From the NCBI GenBank assembly GCA_947561715.1, contig OX387202.1, forward strand, positions 12,723,001 through 12,787,000: 64,000 nt of DNA. The letters run 5' to 3'. Source of the DNA: Ascidia mentula. Its lineage: Eukaryota > Chordata > Ascidiacea > Phlebobranchia > Ascidiidae. The notes under the pieces were generated by a model, which saw only the letters and a list, made by a program, of their open reading frames with translations, made no database searches and had not been told where the DNA came from. Shown in pieces: positions 35,161-45,361 of this stretch (the first letter of the stretch is position 1; every line of letters begins with the position of its first letter). A program made the translations under genes and the position numbers.

Positions 35161-36328
35161 ATGGCCAATGCATGGCATAAGTTTAAAGAAGAGATGAAGC
35201 AGAGGCGGTCGAAGGATCCCGAAAATAAGGCACCAAAGGGTAATTACGCACAGATTGTGGAACAGAAAATGTTTAACAGTACAAAGATGTAGCCCTGAAG
35301 TTTCGGGAAAAGCCCAAAAATATTCCAAGATTGGAGCTCGGGAATTTGTTCCTTACTTGTTCGACGAAATCACCATTGAAAACATTAAAGAGGCTTGTAA
35401 CAGACATTTTTCCTTTGAAGATCAAGGTTTGACTTGTGACATTTTAGCTGGAGAGCAAGGCCCTTCATGTATATTGTTGAATCAACTTCCTAATTTTCGA
35501 GTTCTACACATAAGAGCAATTTGCAAGCAAACAAAGTTGTCCTGCAATGATGATGATGAAGTTTTAAACTTGTCATCAAATGACAGTGTAGAGTTACCAA
35601 GCATGAAAAGAAGGAAAATAGTAAGTGGGGCTACAAATAACCCTAAACCATGTGTGAAAAATGAATCTATCATTCCAAAAAGCCTCTCAGTATTAGATAT
35701 GATCAAATTAGGTTGTGCAATGGAAGCAACCACCACTAGAATTAAACTTTCAGAATTCCATATTTCCAATTTCATGTGGAGTACCGAAAAGGAAGTTGAT
35801 ATTCAAGTTGAAAAAAATAGTTTTAGTGAAGGTGGCTTCAGAAAAACTTTTAAAGTTCATTCTCCAAGTGACATTTTGCCCGGGACTTGGGTTTTAAAAA
35901 AGTATCTGCCTGCCACTATAGAAGCAATAAAGGAAACAAATCAAACTCCTGAAGAACACACTCGTAAGATTGTGCAGTCCCATATGCTAGCAGCGAATTT
36001 TGCAGCACAACTTGCTCAAACAGTAAAAGGCTTGCCGACTTGTATTTTTGGATACGTGCCATCATACACAAAAATTTTCTTGGGTAAGATTTGTGAAAAA
36101 GATGAACAGTTTGTCACTTTGGAAGAGTACATTTCTGAAAACTTTCATAAGTACACATCAAATGATGGTACTGTATGTGGCAACAAGCAATTAATTGTCT
36201 GGCAAAAAGCTTGCAGCTTGGCTCATTACAGCTATCAACAGTCTGGTCAGCAGCTTCTTTTGACTGACATTCAAGGTGGAACACTAGTGTACACTGACCC
36301 AGAGATTGCATCACTTGAACAAACATGA
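35161..36328 (+). CDS. Alpha-kinase-like protein encoded by transposon, copy R (375 aa)
   Basis: Exons 35161-35239 and 35280-36328, 1128 nt in frame, mirror of 26959-28126; the main open frame is residue-for-residue identical. The predicted 40-bp intron starts GTAATT and ends TTAACAG. Without splicing, the ATG frame ends at a TAG at 35289-35291, and the long frame alone has no ATG until deep inside, so the splice is the best explanation. Domain content and the missing zinc-binding tail are as in copy L. The 5' region lies in the long inverted repeat. Confidence 0.8.
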
Positions 36329-37213
36329 AAATGGAGCTTGTTTGTTTTGCACTAGAAACTTATCAAAAGTAGCAATTTCAAATTTTATAGATCAGCAAGA
36401 GTGTAATGATTTTTGTAGGCTCCTAAATTTGTCAAATGTAAAATGATTCTTCGATTTGTCTTCACTTTTTGTTGTAGCATTTACAATTATCATGGAACTT
36501 CTTTGTACTCACTCACTGTATGTAAAGTAAATCCTGCCATCTTCAGTTTCAGTGTTTTTTGTAACCTAATTAGTATTTTTGGTACTAAAACAAATTTGTT
36601 AACTGTGAAGTATGATTAGTTAGTTTGGTATTAGCTTGTATATAGTGTTTTTACCTCACATGACAGCATATTTGTTGGTACAACAAAACTATAAATGTAG
36701 TACTTTACTTTTTGCCTGTGAGTGACCTTGCATGAAACCACTGCCTCATTGTGTACATTATTCATTGTCTAAAGACTTTATTTATCCTAGTTTGTAGCAT
36801 GTTCCCTTTCTTGCTATTCCATTATCAACCAAGAAGCCCAACTTCAATGTTATACCCAATTACCCATGTAAATATATTTTGTACTTGCATGTTTCAGACC
36901 AACTTATGCAATATATTATTCAATGTTCACTCTCTCATTTCAGCGAATTCAATCATGTCATTCCTTCGACCGATTGGTCTGTTAGTGGTACAATATGATC
37001 TGATAGTGGTAGAATATGATTGATACTGGCAATATGAGTTAGACAATACTATATTAGCACAGTCAGTTGATGGTGACAGTGGCGCTTTTTATTGAGACAA
37101 TACAAAAGATAATGTTTGCATTTAGCAATCAGTCGCAACCGATGGTCATATTAAAAAAAAACACTGTTGGTAGCAAATACCTCATTATAGTTCAATGCAA
37201 CCTTGTACAAAGT
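36329..37213. other. Intergenic between convergent transposon genes, copy R
   Basis: Mirror of 26074-26958. Contains the inverse of the transposase poly(A) signal near 37088. No gene recognised. Confidence 0.45.
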
Positions 37214-38662
37214 TTAAAAACACAAAGGATCTCTGTTTAAATGAGAAACAATCTTTTCCTTCAAGAATAAGTATGCATCTGTGCAATCTGACGCATGCAA
37301 CTTTTCAGGATTGGGTATATAAGTTTGTAGTAAATCCTGCTGGCGGGAAAGTAAATATTCTGTAGGAACATCCAGTACTCCTGATAACTCAGCAACTTCT
37401 TTTAGTTGTTGTTCACTTACAGTCAAGCCTGCAGATAGTTCCTTGTGGATTTGGATATATATATATAAGGAAATCCAAAACATTGATTGTTGCCTTACCA
37501 CATTTTTCAAGCCCGTATTTTTCTGGAAAGTTATAAATGTGATCAGGAACACCATCAGGGAGATAGGTGTCTTTTTGGTATCGAATTCTATGTGTGTTCC
37601 AGTTTTCCACAAATATTTCCATTTCCTTTTTTAAGACAGGTATATACACAAATGCAAGTACATCTCTGTTAACACAACACACACAATTATTTTGTTTTTG
37701 TCACAAACAAAAACAACCAAGAATATCATTACCTATCCAAAGCCATTTCAGGGTTGTAATGACCCCTATCCTTCAAATACATTAACTGACTTTTGAAATA
37801 TTTTTCAAGTCTCTCATGCAATTCTTTCCACCATCTCTCAATCTGTAATTAAATATATATATCACATGTCCATTTCATAAACTCTTAACCTAATTACAAT
37901 GATAAATTTCACCTGATTGGAAGTTGATTTTCCATAAATGACAGTAGTACTTGCATCACTGATGTCACCATGAAAATTTCTTAGATATGCATGCATTGTT
38001 GCCATTATACCAGTCTCTGTACCTTTGTCAAGTCTAATATATGATGACATAGTTCTTGTTTCATACAAATAATCCAAATAAAAACGACCTATTAACTTAG
38101 GGTCACAATTATCAGTCCACACTCTGAGCCACAAAATTCTTCGACTTGCTGTGTCAATACAGCCATACACAGCTAAAGGAAAAGTGCTTCTTTGAAATCC
38201 CATTAACTTGCAATGTCCATCCAGAGAATGCACCCAATCAGATCATTTGCTTGTAAAATAACCTTTTTTTGTTTTTCTTCTTGCGTTACATGGATTCCTG
38301 GTTTGAAGACCTTCAGGATCTAATTCAGACATGGCAGCATACACTAAATCTCTAGGCACATTCATTCCATGTTGTTTCCTCAACTTCTGGTGCATGGCTC
38401 TATATCCCAAACACTTTCCTGGGCCACTTACTTCCATATTTACGGCTGTCACTACTTCATGTACACCAACTGAATGATCGGTGTAAGAAATGTCAAAATG
38501 CTTGAGTCTGCGACATAACGTTCGCAAGCTCCAAGCATATCGAGGAAAATCTCGTTTCACAAAATCTAGAATTTCTTCTCTTTTGATAGATTTTCTTACA
38601 TAATCCTGCAACGTTTTTGCCAACACCGCGTTGTCTTTCCAATCATAATCTTGCGAAGACAT
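37214..38662 (-). pseudogene. Integrase-fold (DDE) transposase with in-frame TGA, copy R
   Basis: Exons 37913-38662, 37733-37842, 37499-37665 and 37214-37428, mirror images of the copy L exons. The D, D, E catalytic residues are present, and the same TGA at codon 140 lies at 38243-38245. Sharing the stop in both copies means it predates the inverted duplication. Confidence 0.82.
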
Positions 38663-39362
38663 TGTCAATTTTCCTTAATGACAGATAACCCGCAACATTA
38701 GTAAATCGCCAATAACTATATGTTTTGTATTTTCCAATATAACTGTGTCAAAGCGGTCAAAGTTTAAGCCCGACGCAACCGACCATAACGCGCGATAGTG
38801 TTTTCAAACTATTTTAGTCACAGACATCGTGAAGCTTTATCACTAAACGTTAAATTGTATATTTTCACTTATCAATCTTCTTTAACTTCAAATAAATATG
38901 ACATTAAATACATTTTAAATTTTGTTGACTTTAGGGAAAAAGTGCAAGTGAGTGTTTTGCTTTGGGAAACACTTCTGGCACTGGCACGTCTCGGCCACGT
39001 CGAGACAGCGAAAAAAAAATTCAAATCACATTGCGTTTGCAAATCATTTTCATTTCAAAATTACTTTTCATTTGCAAATCATTTTCATTTTCAAATTACT
39101 TTTCATTTGCAAATCATTTTCATTTTCAAATTACTTTTCATTTGCAATTTGATTTTTGTTTGCAAATTACTTTTCGTTGGCAAATTACTTTTTATTTGCA
39201 ATTTGATTTTTATTTGCAAATTACTTTTCGTTGGCAAATTACTTTTCATTTGCAATTTGATTTTTGTTTGCAAATTAATTTTTGTTTGCAAATCATTTCT
39301 CATTTTATTTTGATGTCCATTGCTGATTTTTTAGGTGGCACTCATAGGCCACCATACTCATG

Positions 39363-39955
39363 CGGCTCTTTCATCTTCCGTTTGGGCTCCATAAGGTGGT
39401 AGACTGAGTTAAAAAAAAACAACAATTTGACAATTAACGCTTTGCGTTTGGATGTACTTGAAGGTTTTGTGGGAATTTCATTAATTTTAGTCCTGAAAAT
39501 GTAAAGCGACTAATATTTTGCTTCGCGTGCGTCAAAGGATCAAAATAGCCCCCGCCAAGTTTGGTTTTGCGGCAGCAAGTATGTTTCAGTAAAGACGTTG
39601 TTCACAGACTCTCTACCTTTCTTTTTTAAAAACGGTAGTTTATTTTAAAATTGGTCAAAACTGTTATCTCTGTGATTGGTTTTGGGTACGTATTCTTTGT
39701 ACATGAGTTTAAACGGTTGTCTTCAAAACGTGTAACATGTTAAAAATAAGGATCCCCTTACAATTGCATATTTTGTCAAATTATCTGCAGCAAATCAGTT
39801 GTTTTAAACCTTTTTTGAGTTGTACAGATAAATACCAAGTTATTTTAAAATAAAGTGAAATGCGAGAATGCAAAAAAAATAATATACAACACTTTAACGT
39901 AGCACATTATGATGTACTTGCATGCTACGAAAAATCATAAAACAGGGGTTTAAGT
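39363..39955. other. Intergenic, 3' flank of GCAT paralog B
   Basis: Noncoding. Around 39645 a stretch (TTTTAAAATTGGTCAAAACT and onward) is shared with 22950, downstream of paralog A but in the same plus orientation. No gene recognised. Confidence 0.4.
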
Positions 39956-42900
39956 TTATTTCAAGATTTCTTGATTTCTTCCAGCTTTAATAAAGGCCTC
40001 AATGACTTTGTCAATTTCTTCCGAAGTATGCAACGCTGAGATTTGGACACGGATTCTCGATTTACCAAGAGGTACAACAGGATAGGCCATTCCCACAACA
40101 AAAATACCTGCATATGATAAAACAGTGTTTTAAAGTACTTATTACTGATCGGATACAAACGTAAATACAAACCCTCGTTGTGGAGGTCGTTTATCACATC
40201 AACAATTTTCATTTCGTCAATTATCACCGGGCATATTGGATGATCTGCGCCGAGTATTGTGAATCCTGCTTTGGTCATGCGATGACGGAATCTTTACATA
40301 TGAAAAAATCGTATTTACGATCCGCAGGTTTTCTTATGGCAATTTTTGCAGTAATTAACCTTTTAGAGTTTTCCATAATCACCCTTGCAAGTTCATTGTT
40401 ATTCATGAGCAAGTCGACAGCTTTGCTCGCACAAGCAACCACCACGGGCGGCAAAGAGACTGTGTAGAAATACGAACGGGATCTTTTTCTTAAAAACTCT
40501 ATGATTGGTTTAGGTCCCGTTGTGTATCCGCCTTCAAAAGATGTAATGTTTTTGTTTGTGTTAAGTAACATATCTGAATAAAAAGTCAAAGCTAGAATGT
40601 TGTTGATCATATTACATGAAGTAGTAGACGTTTTGAACTCTAACTGGGTTCATCATCAGTACTAGAATAAGCTACACGTAGCAAAGCGTCGAAAACGTCT
40701 ATACTAGGCTGCTTCATGTAATATGATCAACAGCATATTAGCTTGGGTTTTTTTATTTAGATTAATTAACTCCATGTTTTTTGCACTTATGTAACATAAT
40801 TTTGGCAGTAACCTGCTCCAGAACCAAATGACTTTCCCAAGGTCGAATTGATCAAACTTATTTTCCCATTAACACCAAATAGTTCGTCTGTACCCCTGCA
40901 ATGAAAGCAGAAAATATTGGCCGGAAAGGGTATTATTTGAACTGTTTCATTTTCTGTTTGCACAAAATGTTACATTGTTCACCCAAAATTACGCTTGTAA
41001 AGTAATTTTCTTGTTTTGAAATAAATAACTTGTCTGAAACGGTTTTTGTTTTTGCAAATAGGATTTCATGTAACTCTAATAACTGGTTGTTACGACAAAA
41101 TTAAGTACTTGTCAAATCACGTCACGAATCTTCAGAAATTTGGAAAACCCTCTCCCAAATCTTACAAACTTAACAATTACCTGCCAGTGTCTCCGACGAA
41201 ACCGGTAGCGTGACATTCATCAATAAACACCAGAGCGTCATATTTTTCTGCCAAATTGCATATATCCACCAATGGAGCAAAATCACCATCCATAGAAAAA
41301 ACACCATCAGTTGCAATTAGACGATGACTGCATTTTTCTGCATCCTTTAGTTTTTGTTCGAGATCCTCCATGTCGAGGTGCTTATATTTGTACTTGGTTG
41401 CCTTGCAAAGACGAATGCCATCGATGATGGATGCATGATTTAGCTCATCAGAAAAAACAGCATCTTCCTAATAATGATTTGCAACCGTAAAGTTTCTATT
41501 TTCTCTACGAGGGGCGATTACCATAAAAAAAACACTGTGACGCAAAAACACACTGTGACCCAGACAAAGTACGCTACTAATAAGCAAAATTCAATCTCAA
41601 CACAACACTATACATGCAATGTGTTATGGCATATTTTAGGGTGATGATCGCCCCATTGGCCCCACATGGGGAAACACACACTACAAACATAGCTCAAGAT
41701 ACTGGATCGGATTACGGTCTAGTTTTGTCCTTGAAATAATAACATTCACATTTTATGGGATACATGAATAACGCTAGAAACCCGAATGTACATTTTTGTT
41801 TTACCCGCCGTATTAAGAGCTAATGATTCGTATTTCTGTCCCCAATTTTGGGCCCTACATAAAAGTGGCCAGAAATAAAAAAAAACGCAATGTTTTGAAA
41901 CAATTCTCCGCACCTGTCCACCTGTTGGTTGACTCTCAGCCGTTTGATACTTACACTAACGATGAATACAGGTGTGTTTAAAACGTTTGCCTAACATTGT
42001 AAAGCTGCAGCATCTTGGTTTTGCCTTTTTTACATATACATACAGCGAAAACAAACTATGGTCTTGTTGACAAACAGAAAGGAAAATACAATCTCCCTCT
42101 TTAAAATGTTGTAGTCATCTAAACGCAATACCTTAGACAACAAAGCTTGAAACAATCCAACATTTGCTGAATAGCAGTTCATGTACAACATTGTGTCCTC
42201 TGTACCATGGAACTCGGAAATCTTTCCCTCCAACTCTTTGTGTATACGATGAGTTCCACCTGTAAGGCTACGAAGTGTAAATTTGGTTAAATTTATGTTT
42301 CTTATGAGGCCTATGAAATCACTTTACAAAAAACACTATCAGACTTACCGAGCAGAACTTGCACCAACCCCGTAATCTCTCCAAGCTTGTTCTCCAGCAG
42401 CCAATACATCAGGGTGGCAGGACAAACCCAGGTAGTCACTGCCACAAAAGTTCAAAAACTCACGGCCGCCATTTTCAAATCGCAATACCCCACCTGTAAA
42501 TACGTTTTTCTTGCAATAATCAAGGTATTCGACTATTTGGTGATGCATATTGTGACGTAATAATAGAAGCAGGGCCCTTGGATTCAAAAATATACACTGG
42601 CATATATGTTTTATTTGGACATTCTCATAAAGTAACTGTATTAACTTTAAAGCACTTAAAGTTATTATCATTCGACGACTAGAGATCTGTCGTCTGAAAA
42701 CCCGTCTTTTTTATTTCTGTAAATACCAATTTGCTGTAGTTTTTCCGCAGCTGATTCTGGAAACAAAAAGTCTGGCCCATATTGTCGAAAAAATGTGGAT
42801 GCTTAATTTATTTAGTCTACAACTGATGCCATCATTAGTTCAATAAAATGGCTTGCTCTGTTGCACGGTTTTAACGTTTTGGATGTACCTTGTTTCCTTG

Positions 42901-43078
42901 TTGAAACATTCTCCTCAAATAACTGAACTTGGTTCATCTTTTTAAGAGAACTGCTGATCTGTCGTTTCAACTTTTCCTCACTCGCATTCGCCGGGTGGTG
43001 TTTTGATGAAGAAAAGCATCTCCGCAATGCACCAACTTTCCACAATATGCTGTTCCCAACAGTTTTGTTGAAAACCAT
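39956..43078 (-). CDS. GCAT-like PLP enzyme, paralog B (427 aa, mitochondrial)
   Basis: Exons on the minus strand: 42889-43078, 42349-42493, 42132-42267, 41181-41467, 40813-40895, 40360-40531, 40173-40291, 39956-40107; total 1284 nt, each exon equal in length to paralog A. The leader is [12 protein letters not shown], a probable mitochondrial presequence. PLP lysine about K274 in INSTLGK; DECHATG and [12 protein letters not shown] are present. It shares with A the noncanonical N-terminal substitutions ([25 protein letters not shown]), so the divergence predates the A/B split. B keeps some residues nearer to C than A does (for example [14 protein letters not shown]). The stop codon TAA is embedded in an AATAAA at the end of the frame. 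Function is probably an alpha-oxoamine synthase; exact substrate uncertain. Confidence 0.9.
40600..40733. mobile_element. Small foldback/MITE in intron 5 of GCAT paralog B
   Basis: GTTGATCATATTACATGAAG at 40602-40621 is inverted as CTTCATGTAATATGATCAAC at 40712-40731. Weaker pairing continues inward (AGACGTTTT against AAAACGTCT) and outward. About 134 bp, noncoding, absent from the equivalent intron of paralog A. No clear target duplication was identified. Confidence 0.7.
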
Positions 43079-44239
43079 GTCTCGAATTTCTACCTGCTGC
43101 CCTATGTAAGTTCACTTGTTAGCTTTGTAAGTGACCGTTATTTGCATTTTTTGTAAATAACGTCGGTGCCACCGGCCTACTTATGCATCTATTTGCATCT
43201 GCCTACTTGACACGTTCACGTAGTGTAAGTAAACTAATTAAGTATCGTGTGTAGCCTCACTTTTTAAACTTCTTTTGCGACGTCCGCAAGTAAGTTGAAG
43301 CGTGTTGTTGATCGCATACAAAGCATCAACACGTAGTGAAGCACGCACTTCCTTCTGGGGAAGCACCAACGAATGAAAGAGCCTTTCAGCACATATTTGC
43401 ACATGACGTACTTGATGTATGTTTATAACCATATGCCAGAGGCTTGCGTGACTTGAAAAGCAGTCCGTCTCATCAAAATAAATATGTTTTGATTGATTTC
43501 TTATTCAGCGGAAAGCAACTTGTTTCAATGGTATTCGTTTGACAAGGATTTTTAATGTACAGATGTAGGCTAATCGGATAATTTACTTTGCTTATCCACG
43601 TTTGTCGCCATGAGATCTTTTTTTGCTATAATGCAGTGACTCTCATAGAGGGGCCTGAGGATTTCAAGCACACCCAAGTTGGTATATCGCCAACTGTGAT
43701 ATTTGTCTTAAATACTTTACTTGCTCTTGCTTGACGAGGTGGGTTCGCTAAACCGCAAGCGCCTTTGCTTTGACTATGGCATATACTTACTATAACCACT
43801 GCCTTAGCTGCGATGCCCAAAAAGCCTTAATGCCCAAAAAGCCCATGACCTCGAATCTTACAACTCAGTAACCAACATTAAGCGCAGTTTCATTGACATT
43901 ATTAACGAGCAAAGCTGCAAGTTTTCACATAATCTGAGCGTGAATATTTCATACCAGATATAATTAATAACAATAGTGGGGTCGTGGTCATAATAGTTTG
44001 ACAACAACTGGTCAAAGCATGTGCGAATGTGATTGCAAACCGGATCTGATGAACGCGTTTGATTCATTCGTCCCTATTACCACTAACACGAAAGCTTTGC
44101 GTTAATCAATCACTTGTACGTTTTGTTGTTTTTCGTGCGTAACCATGTCGTGATTTGAACCCCGGATATGCTTGCCACGAATTCCAAATCAGGCTTAATT
44201 GCACCGCCATCAATGCTTACGATACCAAGGGAAGATAGA
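43079..44239. other. Intergenic, upstream of GCAT paralog B
   Basis: Should contain the minus-strand promoter of paralog B near 43080-43250. No TATA or other firm element was seen. The open frames here are short and unsupported. Confidence 0.4.
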
Positions 44240-44740
44240 CACCGCGGTTTGAACGATTAACTTTCAAACCCGCTGAGGCATAACCACATCCACTGATGTA
44301 CAACCTCAACCACTGCTGTATAACCTCAACCACTGCTTTATGCCTCAACCACTGCTGTCTAACCTCAGCCACTGCTTTATACCTCATCCACTGATGTATA
44401 ACCTCAGCCACTGATGTGTAACCTCAACCACTGCTTTATACCTCAACCACTGCTGTATAACCTCAGCCACTGCTTTATACCTCAACCACTGCTGTGTAAC
44501 CTCAGCCACTGCTTTATACCTCAACCACTGATGTATAACCTCAGCCACTGATGTGGAACCTCAGCCACTGCTGTATAACCTCATTACCACCAGCCTTTAC
44601 ACCACAGACTTGCCTTTACACCACAGACTTGTTTACAGGGAAAGTATTTTATTTACACCAAAAAGCAAAACCCATTGACAACTTGCATTTGTGACGTCTT
44701 ACAAGTTGCGCGATCGTGTTTACAAACCGAGTCCACGCCG
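44240..44740 (-). repeat. Dispersed repeat R1, copy 3, with a large minisatellite
   Basis: 44255-44590 is a run of variable units of the type ACCTCAACCACTGCTGTATA, with CAACCACTG/CAGCCACTG alternation, in reverse orientation to the GTGGTTGAGG units of copies 1 and 2. It is followed by CACAGACTTG, GGGAAAGTATTTTATTTACA and GCGCGATCG-containing sequence matching the body of R1. Roughly 350 bp of array against 60-80 bp in copy 1. Confidence 0.8.
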
Positions 44741-44816
44741 GCATATAGACCGCAAAAACTTTCCACCATAGTTATTGCCTTGTTACAACATGGGGACGCG
44801 TTGATCAATTCGGGCC

Positions 44817-44966
44817 TGGAAAAGGTTAGCGGCTCAGTTTCGTTAACTTAACACAATAAATCATAAGGTAACGTTGTAATTTATTCTTAGGCGGATATAC
44901 GACGGGGCCACAGCCAATGATAAACGCTCTGCCGCCTGCAATCGCAGCTTGTGGTAGCAAAAGCAA
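44817..44966 (+). pseudogene. GCAT exon 6 scrap (fragment E)
   Basis: After an intron-5-like stretch ending TTCTTAG, 44891-44964 resembles the start of GCAT exon 6 (GGYTTGPQP), then has an internal deletion of about 40 nt and resumes at ALPPAIAACG. It breaks off at about 44966, where CUB/ZP upstream flank begins (AATTAAAACCTG, also at 29149-29160). Non-functional. Confidence 0.8.
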
Positions 44967-45361
44967 AATTAAAACCTGTATATCAAATTTTGAAAAACTG
45001 ATTTTCTGGCACAAAAATTAATTAGATTTGTAATCAACCAAAACCTCTCTTCAAGATTAGGAAAATTGCACCATGGCGAAACATTTGCAACAAGTTGTTG
45101 TATAAAATGCAGGAAAATAAACACATTCTTATCATGTCTGATGGTTTTGGCTCTTCTATTTACAGAAGCAAATCCTTTTAGTACGCAATATTCCTCATAC
45201 AATTGCATAAATAATAAGGCTTTAGGTACGTTGTGCTCGTTGCATTGGAACGGAAACCAATTGTGCTATTGTTGTCTTGAGCGGTTTTGTACAATTATTA
45301 ATCGCATATTAAATACTAGATTGTAGGATTGTGGAGCGGTTCAACAGGACGAATTGGAAAG

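Larger units (their letters stand above)
33703..39356 (-). repeat. Right arm of the inverted duplication
   Basis: Reverse complement of 23931-29795, shorter by 210 bases (six 35-bp units). It contains 772 bases of CUB/ZP upstream flank and exon 1 (33703-34474), then transposon copy R. Beyond 39356 the arms diverge: here the flank is CTCATGCGGC, there it is repeat R1. Confidence 0.93.
34469..39362 (-). mobile_element. Integrase-type transposon with alpha-kinase gene, copy R, with 6-bp target duplication
   Basis: Element 34475-39356 (4882 bp) flanked directly on both sides by CTCATG (34469-34474 and 39357-39362). The TATGG...CCATA termini abut the duplication exactly, defining element ends and a 6-bp target-site duplication. 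Same cargo as copy L in mirror order. This copy shows the original insertion, between GCAT paralog B and the start of a CUB/ZP copy. Confidence 0.88.

Noticed and set aside
44255-44590. CRISPR-like array
   Set aside because: Units are contiguous and variable with no unique spacers. It is a eukaryotic minisatellite.
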